Source: Psoroptes ovis (taxonomy: Eukaryota > Arthropoda > Arachnida > Sarcoptiformes > Psoroptidae). Taken from it: a stretch of DNA of 64,000 nt. Where the stretch lies: contig PQWQ01000009.1 in NCBI GenBank assembly GCA_002943765.1, forward strand, positions 992,001 through 1,056,000, in the 5' to 3' direction. The notes below the pieces were generated by a model that saw only the letters and a program-made list of their open reading frames with translations, searched no databases and had not been told where the DNA came from. The position numbers and the translations under genes are program-made. The stretch's first letter is position 1; each line of letters opens with the position of its first letter. Positions 1-11,206 of this stretch are shown here, piece by piece.

Positions 1-990
1 GAGAAAAGCAGAAAAAATGGAAAAGAAACGAATCAAAGAAGAAGAACGTAAACAACGTAAAAGTGTTAAAGAAAATTCAAGCCGTAATCGTAGTCGATCG
101 AAAGGAGGAGGCGGAACACATTCATCATCGTTGGAAGATTTTGCACAACAAAATGGTAATCCAGTGCCATTGTTTATTGAAAAATGTACACAATTTATCG
201 AACATGAAGGACTCGATATGGAAGGAATTTATCGTGTGCCAGGCAATCGTGCTCATGTGGATACATTATTATTGAAATTTGATGAAAGTAAGAGTGGAAA
301 AAAAAACTTATGATTTAAATTTATTTGATTTTGAATTTATCATATATTTCAAATATTTTTGTTGTAATTCAAGATCCTGAAATAAATATTGCTGAATTGG
401 ATATTCCAGTGAATGCTGTAGCGACAGCATTGAAAGATTTCTTTCTCAAACGTTTACCACCAATATTTCCATCAAATTCAATGACAAATATTGCCAATTT
501 AGCTAAACAATATACGGATAATGGACAACTTGGTGAAATGCGTTCATTCATACGTGAATTACCGAATTCAAATTTTGAAATTCTCAAACATATGATCTCA
601 CATTTTGTCAAGTTAGTCATTCATTTTTCTTTCATTCATTTATTTATATTTATTCTTATTTTCACTTTTGATTGATCGATTTATTTATTTATGAAAATAA
701 TTTTCATTAATATTAATTTCCACCCCCATCACCATCATCATTTTAGAATAACTGAAAAAAGTTCATTGAACAGTATGGACAGTAAAAATTTAGCCATTTG
801 TTGGTGGCCAACATTATTACAATTTGAATTTACAAACATGGATCTATTCGAACAAAAACGGCCACATTTAATGAATTTTGTACAAATTATGATCGATTCG
901 TTTATGGATTTATTTTCACCACAACAACAACAACAATCGAATGATAGTGAAGATAATTTAGCATCGGCTGATGAATTATCTTCATTATGA
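1..990 (+). CDS. RhoGAPp190: p190-type RhoGAP, C-terminal part (5' partial)
   Basis: This is the last part of a Rho GTPase-activating protein; the gene runs in from before base 1. Proposed exons are 1-287, 374-611 and 747-990. The borders are GT..AG and the phases agree (1, then 2). A Lys/Arg/Glu-rich stretch precedes the RhoGAP fold. VPLFIEKC and GLDMEGIYRVPGN hold the invariant arginine finger (the R of IYRVPGN). INIAELDIPVNAVATALKDF and NLAICWWPTLL follow, the latter matching the NLxxCxWPTL block of p190 proteins. The tail is short, with Gln and Ser/Asp/Glu runs. p190 RhoGAPs switch off Rho at the membrane and help control the cytoskeleton. The AELDIPVNAVATALKDFF segment resembles arthropod p190 more than other RhoGAP families. 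The N-terminal GTPase and FF domains expected of p190 lie outside the window, so the subfamily rests on the GAP domain alone. Confidence 0.85.
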
Positions 991-1615
991 ATCAATGAAT
1001 TATCATTCATCCATTTCAAAAAATGAAAAAAAAAACGATGCCCTAAAATATATCGTGATTACTTATATATATATATATATATTGCTTCAAATATCTTTTT
1101 CTTGGCCAAACAAAACAAGCCAAAAATTGTAACACTACATTTTTGAAAAATTGAAAATAATAATTCAAAATTTGCCATTTGTGTTTACTCATATTAACTC
1201 AAACATACCAAAAACATTTTGATAATTATCAATAATTTGTGTAAATTAATCATTCATTATCAACCTTTGAATACGACCAAAAACAAAACAAACCAAAACA
1301 AAAAAGCCATAATTTCATTAATTTCTTAATTTGAAATTCTTATTTATTTATTTTGATTTTGTTTTTAGTTTATTATTATTATTTTTCAAATTTATTTCCT
1401 TTAATTCTGTGATTTTAGCCAATTTATTTATTTATTTCATTTGATTTGATTTTTTTCCTATTTTTTCTCAGTTATATTTTGTGTTTGTTAATTTTTGTTT
1501 TTTTTTCTCATTTCATTCTATCATCAGTTCATTTGTATGAATTTTTTGCATATAAATAAATAATCAAACTCAATCACAATTGTTGAAAACAACAATGCAG
1601 ATTTCAAATGAAATA
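991..1615. other. Intergenic, probable 3' UTR of RhoGAP
   Basis: A+T-rich sequence with a short TA run near 1067-1081. No ORF or RNA gene is recognised. It probably carries the RhoGAP 3' UTR. Confidence 0.5.
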
Positions 1616-1698
1616 TTAGGTTGTCCGATAAGTTTTGGCCGATTTTCTTATGATTTCCTATATGATATAACTGGCAGAAACTTTTCGGACAACCCTAT
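1616..1698 (+). mobile_element. Mariner-type MITE, copy 1
   Basis: A hairpin element of about 83 bp, opening with TTAGGTTGTCCGATAAGTTT and closing with the near-complement CTTTTCGGACAACC. The left flank shows a TA target dinucleotide; the right end is slightly altered (CCCTATAA). It belongs to the family described at 43217-43297. 'Plus' here means that the arm containing GGCCGATTTTC is on the left. Confidence 0.8.
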
Positions 1699-2172
1699 AA
1701 TTTAAATATTGACAAAAAGAAAGTTTGATTTTTAATTTATTTCCATTAAAAAAAAAATTTAAATTACAAAAATTCATATGATATCAAAGAGTTATTACAA
1801 ATTTTTTCAGAAGGTGATGATCCTATCAGGTCCAGGGGCTGTGGTAAATTGATTAATCAACAATCTTTTTTTCAATATCATCATCATGGACATCGTATTG
1901 ATGCTCTTGATCAATCATTGGGGCCATTTTATATTGATCGGTTCTGTTTTGTCTCCTATTTTTTTTTTGATATTGAAAATGGTTAGTATTTTAAGGCTAA
2001 GGATTTTTTTTTTTTTTTTGTAAATGAAGTTTCCATGTATTTAAATATTGATTAAGCTTTCCTTGGTTTGTAAGTATGTAAATATGAACTTGACAAATCT
2101 CAATGTGATTTTTTTCTGTTTATGTTTATTTAATTTTTAATTGATGCACATTGATTTGTATTCACAATTTAC
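1699..2172. other. Intergenic
   Basis: A+T-rich with homopolymer T/A runs. Nothing is recognised apart from the probable 3' UTR of the minus-strand gene that ends at 2173. Confidence 0.4.
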
Positions 2173-2854
2173 TTACTTTCTTTTTTCAATAATTTTAAAT
2201 ACAATTAATATGCAAACAGTAACAACCATAATTATCACAATAATTGTTATCAATGTATTTAGACTAAACATTGAACTTGATTGATTTGGTTGACAAATGG
2301 CTGAATTTTCACGATATTCTGAACATTTATCCAGAACATCGGCACGTATTTTATCATCGATAGGTAATTTTTCATATAAACTGCTTACATTATGGCCACA
2401 TTCAGTCAATTGATTAGCGGCATCGATTGCACATTGTTTTGCTTCCCAAATACCACAACATGATGCTTTTTTCGCCGATTCACCACGATAATTATCACCA
2501 AATTCTAGCCTAATTGCTGTAATTTTTTCATGATAATCATCTTTACATTTTTGTAGATAAGGTGTTATTTCAGCCGAACACAATGGATTATCAATGTCGA
2601 TTGAACCTAGATCGATTGCAGCAGCGAATGCTGGTTCTAAATTGAATAACAGAGAAATAAAAGTGAATGAATAAACTAAAAAAAAAAGATTTTTCAAACA
2701 ACCAAATACCTGTAGGCTCTTGTTTCGGTATAAAGGCATTCATCAAATCAAATGTATGTATCGGATGGAATGTAAGTAATTCAAGCAATAAAAATTCGAT
2801 AATCATAAATGTTGTCATTGATGATATGATTTTATTTGAAATTAATAAAATCAT
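2173..2854 (-). CDS. Eight-cysteine single-pass membrane protein, family unknown
   Basis: Two exons, 2854-2710 and 2636-2173 (intron 2709-2637, GTATTT..TTTAG, phase 1), give about 202 residues. An upstream in-frame TTG exists, but the first ATG is at 2854; a second Met just before a strongly hydrophobic stretch (MTTFMIIEFLLLELL) could be the real signal-peptide start. The ectodomain has eight cysteines spaced C-x10-C-x28-CC-x7-C-x10-C-x24-C-x9-C and one N-glycosylation site (NVSS). Near the C-terminus is a transmembrane segment (ITIIVIIMVVTVCILIVF) and a short basic tail (KIIEKRK). The topology is that of a type I surface protein. I do not recognise the family, and no function is proposed. 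The exon/intron model is supported by matching phases on both sides. Confidence 0.72.
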
Positions 2855-3490
2855 TTTGCTCAATATTATTATTCCGGAAATAATTTAGAAATTAAATTTA
2901 GCCTTAAGATCTAAATGTGATTGAAAAATATTTTTGATAATCGAAATTAATTGTTATTTCAAGTATTTTTAATTCTTTATTTAAGATGCTATGTCATTCA
3001 AAGCAAAAGCTATTTTTTTTATCAATGGCTTCGATTAGTCAACAATCGTCATAGAATATATGTATTGAAAACAGTTAATTTGTTATCATCATCAACATCA
3101 TAATCAAAATTTATTTTGATAAGCGATATTGTATTATTAATGCTGTCAATTGATATCAAATGATATTTACAATACTTACCAAACAATTTTTATTGTACAT
3201 AGACTTATAATTAATACAATCAATGATAATAAAAGTGATATACAGAAAAAATAAAATCAACAAACTATTTGTGATTACTTATATTCTCGATGGTTTCAAG
3301 TTTTATTTTTCTTAAGATGATTTCAAAGGTTTAATTTATTTATTTATTTATTTTCTTTTTTACAAGACGGTTAATGGCAATTGTCAATATACATAAGCTC
3401 AGATATAAGCGCTTATCTGTTGGTTTTCGATTTTTCACAAATAATCCTGAAATGAATGATTGTACTCAATTCTCGTGTCTCGATTGTATT

Positions 3491-3521
<31 letters not shown>

Positions 3522-4104
3522 CGTATATCACCAAACACCAGCATTATATTTTTTTTTGGGCTCCAAAATATATAGAATTGAATGAAAAAAATGGTATCAC
3601 CGATGTGTTCCATTAAGCATTGTGTTTTTTGCTGCAGAATTTCATATTCCACTACTTTATTCGGTGATATTATCTATTTGGAATTTGGAAAATGAATAAA
3701 ATTCATGTTTTTCCTTTTGGAAATCGTTTCAAGCTAATTCAAAGATTTACAAAGGTACAAATGAACCATGTATTTAAAAATGCAAACTGAAAAGACTAGA
3801 GCCTTTGAATTTAAAAATTTTGTAGCAAGATATAATAGTCTGAATTTTTTCTAAAATTTCCAAAGACCTTTAACCTTAGATATTTTCGAAATTTTTGAAA
3901 ATGAATGAAAATTTTGAAGCTGCTGGCGTGCTATTACGTAGAAAAACTGCTCTGAATCTCTTTTTAGATTTTTTCAAAAATTTCTTAGGCTATAGCCTTA
4001 GATTTTTTTTTGAAATTTTGAAAAAAGACGGCTATGTATTTATGAGAATATTTTTGAAATGAATTACTGTAGAATTTTTATTATCGAGAGAATCAAAGAG
4101 TTTA
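2855..4104. other. Intergenic
   Basis: A+T-rich spacer between two minus-strand genes. It contains an (ATC)n run at about 3492-3531 and a perfect 12-bp palindrome (AGGCTATAGCCT, 3987-3998). The short ORFs overlapping the triplet repeat have no domain signal. Confidence 0.4.
3492..3531. repeat. (ATC)n triplet repeat
   Basis: About 40 bp of uninterrupted TCA/ATC units, ended by ACGTATATCA. Confidence 0.9.
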
Positions 4105-5126
4105 TCAATCATCTAATTGTAATAAACCAAATGGATTAATATGACGATATTCATAGATCATAATGATTGAATATAAATATGTTAATAATGTGATGATTAT
4201 GATTAATGGACATATTATTTCTAAACGATTTTTTACACGTAATAATAATATTCTAATATCAAATGATATGGGATTAAAACTAATACATCCAACATGACCA
4301 CGATCATTGTATCGAATGTTATTGATGGATAATTCAATAATTTTCAAATTTTTAAATGATATCAATTGATTAGAGATTGGAGTTTTTGTTTTAATGGAAA
4401 TATTTCGGTAAAAATTTCGTATCCGTATACGGCTCTTATGTTGTTTCAACCATTTTTCAGTGGAATTTTTCAGTTTTAAATAATAATCATATAATAATTC
4501 ATTTGATTTAATTTCAATCAAATCTTTGATATTTGTTTCATCAATACGTATAACATCGATTTGTGAATCTAATTGATGATAAATAGATTGAAATGTACAT
4601 TGAAATTTCCATTTTTCATTTAGCCAAAGTTTTGATGATAATATGTTTAGTGTTTGATTTTTTCCAGTATCAATTAAACGTAATTTTGGTTTCATTCTTA
4701 ACAGGAAATTTTGTGAATCCATTGACTGATTATTGTTATCAAATTGTTGACATTCATAATTACCAATATCATCAAAATTTGGTTTTAATATCACTAATCT
4801 ATTTATTCTTAGATTATCATTTTGTATTTGTATATATTTTGATTGATTTGTAATGGATAATAATTCGGAATTTTTATACCAATTCACAGTTATTGCTGAT
4901 TGTTGTTGTTGTTGTGATTTATTCGATGATGTTAATGATAATTTACATGTTAAATTCAATGATGACTTGTATTCGCTTAATAGAATATATTCACAATGTA
5001 TTGATTTTATGGTTAACTGTGATGGAGTAGAAATTAATTATCTAATGAATCTTATAAAAATATTCTCAAACATACCGAACGATCAAATGTTACAAGTAAA
5101 AATAGGATCAAATAAATTAGAAACAT
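4105..5126 (-). CDS. Two-Ig-domain single-pass membrane protein
   Basis: Two exons. Exon 1 (5126-5076) encodes only the signal peptide MFLIYLILFLLVTFDRS. A 59-bp intron (GTATGT..CACAG, phase 0) separates it from exon 2 (5016-4105). The product is about 320 residues. Ig domain 1: Cys41 (NLTC), Trp63 (VNWYK) and Cys106 in DDIGNYEC, the classic Ig C..W..DxGxYxC pattern, with a Gln run inside. Ig domain 2: Cys in WKFQC and in NDRGHVGC. A transmembrane helix at about residues 282-305 (EIICPLIIIITLLTYLYSII) is followed by a short tail, YEYRHINPFGLLQLDD. Several NxS/T sites suggest glycosylation. The layout (two Ig folds, one helix, short tail) resembles basigin/neuroplastin-type proteins, but the tail lacks clear family residues, so the subfamily is a guess. 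A TTG-start reading beginning at 4959 would miss the signal peptide. Confidence 0.8.
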
Positions 5127-5449
5127 TTTCTTTTCTAATTATTCAATTCTTTGATGATTTTGAAATAAACAATATCTCCACAGGAAAAAAACAACATTTG
5201 AATTTTGGAAACGAGTAATCGAAATTTATATTTTTGACAAAGTCAAAACAAAAAATCAAATTAAATTTTATTTCACTAATAATTCGGTCGACAATTTTGG
5301 TTGTTTGAAAAAAGAAACACTTGTTATTTTTGAATTGAATTATATTTGTTCCATATTTTTTAAATCTAATCGGGTCCAAATGTATTTTAAGGTTTCGGAT
5401 CTATAGTTTAATCAATAAAATAATTGAAATTAAAAATGGGTTTAAGGGT
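5127..5449. other. Intergenic
   Basis: Short A+T-rich gap between two minus-strand genes. It would hold the promoter of the Ig gene and the 3' UTR of the gene ending at 5450. No motif stands out. Confidence 0.4.
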
Positions 5450-7555
5450 TCACATACAATTACAATATGTTAATGATTGATTATGGCTGTTATCACGTAT
5501 TTTATTATAATTATTGTTTGATTGTGATCTTTTTAGATGTTTTTTAGAAAAATTTTTTTTGAAAAATCCAAATTTTCTACCATCTACCATTGTTTTTACT
5601 TGATTATTATTATCATTTGATACTGTTGGATTCGGATCATTATAATCATTATTTTTCAACATTAAACGATATGAATTTGATCGCGATAATTTCAGCTTAC
5701 TATTCCTTCGTTGTAATCCTTTGTCTTTAGAAATATCACTACTATTGATTTGATTATTTGTTTGAATTTTTTTCTTCTGAAATGTTTTCGTTGAACCAGT
5801 ACGATAATAATAATTTTTTATCGATTTATTTGTGGATCCATTATCACCAATATTAAAAATATTATCATTATCATTCTCAAAATTATTAATAGGCAATTGA
5901 CAATAATATAAACGTATTGCTTTGAATTGAAAACAATTTAATGAACCAAAACGATTACCGTGAAAACATTCGGATGTTTTCTTTTCCAACAATTTTTCAT
6001 CATCATCTTTACCATAGATAGTGATTGTTTCGGCACCAAGTATACATAGATTTTTATTATTATTATAATTATTGACTAAATGAAGCCAATTATAGATACG
6101 TTGTTGCATTGAATCTAATGGATGATCTAGTTTGGTTGCAACAAATACTTTTGAACACAATTGCATTGTATCGGATAATTGATTAAAGAATTCTTGATTC
6201 ATCGATGTTATCGTATCGTATGGTTTCAATTTTTGTATTGTATTCGGATTATTATTACTGTCATTTCGAGAAAATAATTTACAATAAACGATTCGTAGAA
6301 ATTGTATGAAATTTCCTTGCTCAATATTTGTACAATTTCTTGTTTCAATTCTCGATGCTAAATTGATAAATAAATTTCAATTTTTTTGATTTTTATAAAT
6401 GAATAAATTAATTATTTAGCTATTCACTACATACCAGATTTTAATTTAACATCAATAGATTGTGCATTCAAAAAATAATCGACACATTCACTATTTAGCC
6501 AACGACTAGCTCTTTGTGTTAATGTACAAAACGGTTCAAATATGGGTCGTTTGAAAAAACTACCGGCTGATATAAGATTTGGTGTAAAATCTTCTATACC
6601 GATCATCGTATATGGATAATCATCATTACTATTAAAATCATAATTAATCATGTCGTTTGGTGAATTATATTCTTCATAAAATAATCGAAGTATTGTTAAA
6701 TGTCTTGAACTTTCATCGAATAAACATAATTCAGTATCGATTTCCCATTCACTGTTTGCTTCAATTTTCAATGATTCCAATGTGATTATATTCCAAAATA
6801 ATGTATCAGGCTGTTTTAATCTCGCATTGATTCGCTCCAATACCTGATCGATTGTTTCAAATGAATTTTCATTCAAACGTTTAGGAATGAAATCTAAATA
6901 TTTCAATATTCGATATTTATCATTAAACATTATATCATCATTCAATGTGAATTCATTGTCGAATTGATCTTTTCGCCGAATCCATAATCTATTTAAATGT
7001 TTTAAAATTTTTGAGTTGCTAAAAAAGGATCATTTGAATAAATTCAAAAATTCCAACATACCTTAATGCTTTCAATGATGTTTCAAATTCACCTCTCGAT
7101 ATTGGACTCCATAATGGTGTAACAGGATTAATTTGCTGTTCCCATCTACTGACCATCGATGTAACATTATGACGATATGATAAACGTACCGTTTCACAAT
7201 TGACAATATTCCATTGTGTATTTTTTTCTAGCCATTTGTTTGCTGTTTCAATTAAATGACTAAATTTCGAAGGTTTTAAATTAAAAAACAATAAAAAACA
7301 AAACAATATTTCAAATTTAAACTTTAAGTCTTTTCTCTCATCCAAAATTCAATAAATTACTGCCTCTCACCTAAAACGATGATATTCAACTTCATGTGCA
7401 GTGGATGAATATGTCAACACTGACGGAACAATATCGATGAACGTAAATTCACCATCACTTGGTATCGATTTTTCCAATATCAATGGATCTTCCGGTTTTT
7501 CTGGTAAATTTTTTTCACGATGGATACGATTCAAATACACTGCACAATATGACAT
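5450..7555 (-). CDS. Protein with four degenerate internal repeats, family unknown
   Basis: Four exons with consistent phases: 7555-7371, 7259-7062, 7018-6435 and 6357-5450, giving about 624 residues. The start MSYCAVYLNRIHRE is the first ATG. There is no signal peptide or membrane segment. A unit recurs four times: a helix often holding a W-L pair, a variable gap, then a short strand such as NIVNCETVRL (about residues 65-90), NIITLESLKI (183-216), FLNAQSIDVKL (293-322) and CILGAETITIY (406-437). In units 2-4 a second block follows after 20-40 residues: LRLFYEEY, LRIVYCKL and IRLYYCQL; unit 1 has a weaker version, LNRLWIRR. The last 100 residues are basic and rich in Asn, Ser and Lys, and probably disordered. 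I do not recognise the family. A cytosolic or nuclear adaptor built from repeated alpha/beta units is an inference. Confidence 0.75.
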
Positions 7556-9414
7556 GATTTTTGATTTTAAATTAATTAATCGATTTTGTAAAATGTTCAA
7601 ACACAAAAACAAACACACAATTCAATCATCTATAACAAATAAATGAACATATTTATATGAATTATTATGACTTGAACAATTTAAGAAACAGAAGACAATT
7701 TAATAGGAATAATAATTAAGAAATGATTCGCAAATATTTAAACAAAATAATAATTGAATGATATGATATGTGTAATAAATTTTCAAAAATTAATATTTCA
7801 ACGCTTCCAATCTTTGTCGGATCAGTCATTGTCTAACCGAAACAACAATGACGGACAAAACAGTGACAAAATAATAAATTTTCATATTCTTTTTTTTATG
7901 AAATGAATATAATTGGATTATGTGCATTCTCTGTGTGTTTGTGTGTGTGTATGTGTTTAATCAATGAATAAATTCATATAAAAAATTAATACACAATGGG
8001 TTTGTGATATATCAGTGTCTATTGTGTTTATAGCCACCAATCGGTATGGTTCATTTTGTGTTCATTTTCTCCTTCAAACCAAATAGAAATGAATCAACGT
8101 TCATATTAATAGCAAAATTTGATTATTCATTTAAAGACCATTATTATTATATAAATGAAATTTTTATCAGTAAATGAAATTAACCAACAAAAGCTATGGA
8201 ACCACTCTTTTTTTCTATTCAAAATTATCCATTGGTTCTCTAATCAACATGGAAAAGGAATATGGACCGAATTATGAACATTTTTGTTGAAAAATGATAA
8301 AGGTTTTTTTTTCTTGCATTATAATTAATGTATAGCCTTAACTTGAATTCAAAAAGTGCATAAACAAAAAAGAGAAAAACATACACACCTTGTATTTCAT
8401 TTTTCAGTGGTGTGTGTGTGTGTGTGTTGGTTTTTGTGCATGCATATATGTCATAGATAATAGTAAATTATTATTATTTTCATAGACCATTTTTGATTAT
8501 GATTATGATGATGATAGAGATGATCGGACATTTATTTATGATCAACATTTAATAATATTCATTATTATTATTATTATTACATTAAATCAACTGAATCAAT
8601 AAGCGAACCAAAGTAAAAAAAAACTAAATACACTGGTACTCATATATATATCCTGGTACCATTTTATCGTTGTTGTTGTTGCTGGTCTCTCTTTTGATCA
8701 TCAATGTGTTTTCTTTTGGTTAAAATAAATCCAATAACATACACGATACACGATTCATTATTTTTTACATATTTATATTCATAGAAATAGAAAAATATGA
8801 AAAACTTTTAAACATTTTACTAATTCAATATGTATATCACGCAATTGAATTATGTCTATTTGTTTGTTGAATTTCATGAGATAATTTTCGTTTTTTTGGG
8901 TATTTCATTATGACACACACACACACACATTATCGCACAAACAATCACATTTCGGATAAAATAAAAAAGGATCATCATCCACCAAAGGCACTATTACATA
9001 TAGACATTGCTTCACTATTTCACTATTTGATTTGAATGAATATCTATGTATTATCTAATCAAAATATTTTGAAATTTTTCATTTCATTTCATTTTTTTTT
9101 TTTTTTTGAATAATAGTCATAAAATTATTAGATAATAATAATAATAATATTAATGGCCAAATGCTTATCGTTATGCTCAGGTATTCGGTTTTACCTTAAT
9201 ATATTAAAATGATAATTTTCAATCATTTTGATTGAAAATAATAAATTTGTAAATTTTTCCATAGTCCTCTTCGATCAGTAATAGTTTCAGCCTTTTTGGG
9301 TTTTTTTTTTCTTCGAACCGAACAATAGCATGAATGACCATGGAAATCTATGGACATTTTATTCATTATTTGATTTTTTCATTTGGTAAAATTATCAATC
9401 AAAATACTGTTATA
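7556..9414. other. Intergenic, 1.86 kb
   Basis: A+T-rich, with (TG)n at 8409-8428, short CA and TAT runs, and an imperfect inverted repeat ending in GGTACC near 8633-8660. No gene is recognised. It includes the upstream region of the four-repeat gene. Confidence 0.4.
8409..8428. repeat. (TG)n dinucleotide repeat
   Basis: An uninterrupted TG run of about 20 bp. Confidence 0.85.
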
Positions 9415-9448
9415 TTAGGTTGTCAAATATCTCCCTTCCGCTTTTTTG
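9415..9448 (+). repeat. Mariner left terminal inverted repeat
   Basis: 34 bp that pair with 10671-10704; the single difference is T against C at position 28. Confidence 0.92.
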
Positions 9449-9491
9449 CTCTTTATTCAATGCTTTATAAAAAGCGTTACAGTGATCGGAT

Positions 9492-10518
9492 TTAGTTCAA
9501 ATATGCGCCGTTTTGTTCGATAATCTGTTGCCATCTAGACGGCAACTGCATAATACCTCCCTCGTAGAAGCCCCCCTCCTTATTTGCGAAGAACTCGGAC
9601 AGCCACTTTTCACAATCTTCTTTTGAGTTCAACTTTACACCACCAAGGGCGTTCGCCATGGACAGGAACAAGTGGTAATCACTTGGTGCTATGTCCGGGC
9701 TATATGGTGGATGCGATAAAACCTCCCATCCGAGCTCCCGTAGCTTCTGACGAGTCATCAACGAAGTGTGTGGTTTGGCGTTGTCCTGGTGGAACACTAC
9801 ACCCTTTCTGTTGGCCAATTCTGGACGCTTCTGGTCGATCGCCTGCTTCAAGCGGTCCAGTTGTTCGCAGTAGATGGTAGAATTAAGCGTCTGGCCATGT
9901 GGGAGCAGCTCATAGTGGATGATTCCCTTCCAATCCCACCAAACACACAGCAAAACCTTCCTGGCCGTCAATCCCGGCTTGGCCACTGTTTGGGACGACT
10001 CACCGGCCTTCGACCACGACCGTTTTCGCTGGATATTGTCGTATGTGATCCATTTTTCGTCGCCAGTCACCATCCGCTTCAAGAATGGGTCGAGTTCGTT
10101 CCGTTTCAGCAGCATATCGCAGGCGTTGATTCGGTCCAGAAGGTTTTTTTGCGTCAAATCATGCGGCACCCAAACATCAAGCTTTTTTTTTGTATCCAGC
10201 CTTCTGCAGATGGTTTAAAATGGTTTGGTGACTAACTCCCATCTCCTGAGCGATGTCACGAGATGCCACATGCCGGTCTAACTCGATGTATTCCATGATT
10301 TGATCGGTATTTGTCGTCACAGGTCTTCCGCCGGCTGGCTTATCCATGGTGTCGTTTTCACCGGCTCTGAATCGTCGAAACCATTCCTCCGCGGTTCTAA
10401 GTGATAGAGTACCATCCCCCAAAACATCATTAATTTCACGGAACGTTTCTCTAGCGGATTTGCCTTTAACGAAGGAAAACTTTAAAATAGCGCGAATTTC
10501 GGCGTTAGTGAACTCCAT
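9492..10518 (-). pseudogene. Mariner D,D34D transposase, one frameshift
   Basis: The enzyme cuts and rejoins its element at TA sites. The likely start is MEFTNAEIRAILKF at 10518. The N-terminal part has paired helix-turn-helix features (SLRTAEEWFRRFRAG, then VSHQTILNHLQKAGY). The catalytic part has TGDEKWI, the QDNAKPH block and YSPDIAPSDYHLF; there are exactly 34 residues between the second and third catalytic Asp, the mariner signature. A run of nine A (at about 10183-10191 on the given strand, as T) puts the frame out by one between the DNA-binding and catalytic halves. The halves otherwise read through to about 341 residues, the usual mariner size. A one-base homopolymer error in the assembly would look the same, so the element may still be active. 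Confidence 0.88.
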
Positions 10519-10670
10519 GTTTACACGTCTATAACTGTTGAACGCAATATCCACTAACTAATCATGCATAGCGTCATTTTATAGGTTATGTCAAGAGCTT
10601 TCAAATGATGTATAGTATTGCCAGATACGAGCTCTGTAGCGCTTTGGACATAGCCGCGAAATTCAAAAGA

Positions 10671-10704
10671 CAAAAAGGCGGAAGGGAGATATTTGACAAC
10701 CTAA
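10671..10704 (-). repeat. Mariner right terminal inverted repeat
   Basis: Reverse complement of 9415-9448 with one mismatch; followed by the TA target site. Confidence 0.92.
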
Positions 10705-11206
10705 TAACACACATGTAAAGAATATTATTTGAAATTTTTGATTTTTTTTTGAAATTGATTTTCATTTGTTATTTGCGTTTTTGACATTTTATTTACGTCA
10801 TTTTGAATCAATGGTTATTTTCATGGGTTTTTCGGTTTTCAATTTTTTGGCAGGATTGATAGAAAATTTGAATAGAAATTATGATAATAAGTTATGACCA
10901 CCAAAAAAATGACTTTATCGATGATTTTTGATTGATTATTTTTGATGGAATAAATTTCCAATTTCAATTTATGAATTTTCAATTTAGATATAAAATTTTG
11001 GAATTGAATCCATTTGTTTGTTTGCACTTTGTAAATATTGACAAATGTCTAATGTATTTTGCTTTTTGCCGGAAAAAAATTATTATCATAATTCAATTTT
11101 AATAATAGATTCTATTTTAAAATTGAAAATTTAAATTTATTTATTTTTTTGGCCTTTTTTTATCATTACACAATTATTAAATATTTCAAATAAAAATCAA
11201 TCATTA
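10705..11206. other. Intergenic
   Basis: A+T-rich spacer downstream of the aldo-keto reductase stop codon. Nothing recognised. Confidence 0.4.

Larger units (their letters stand above)
9415..10704 (-). mobile_element. Full-length mariner transposon
   Basis: A 1,290-bp element flanked by TA on both sides (9413-9414 and 10705-10706), as expected for Tc1/mariner target duplication. Its terminal inverted repeats are 34 bp with one mismatch and start TTAGGTTGTCAAATATCTCC. It contains one transposase reading frame on the minus strand, interrupted by a single-base frameshift. Its base composition is clearly more G+C rich than the surrounding DNA, which points to a recent arrival. The nearly identical termini also argue for recent insertion. 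Confidence 0.95.

Noticed and set aside
3492..3531. Triplet and dinucleotide repeats as possible CRISPR or satellite arrays
   Set aside because: No spacers and units of 2-4 bp only; these are simple microsatellites.
4853..5218. Plus-strand ORF of 121 residues
   Set aside because: It is antisense to the Ig-protein gene and its signal-peptide exon, which explain the region better.
9768..10235. Plus-strand ORFs inside the mariner
   Set aside because: Antisense shadows of the transposase.
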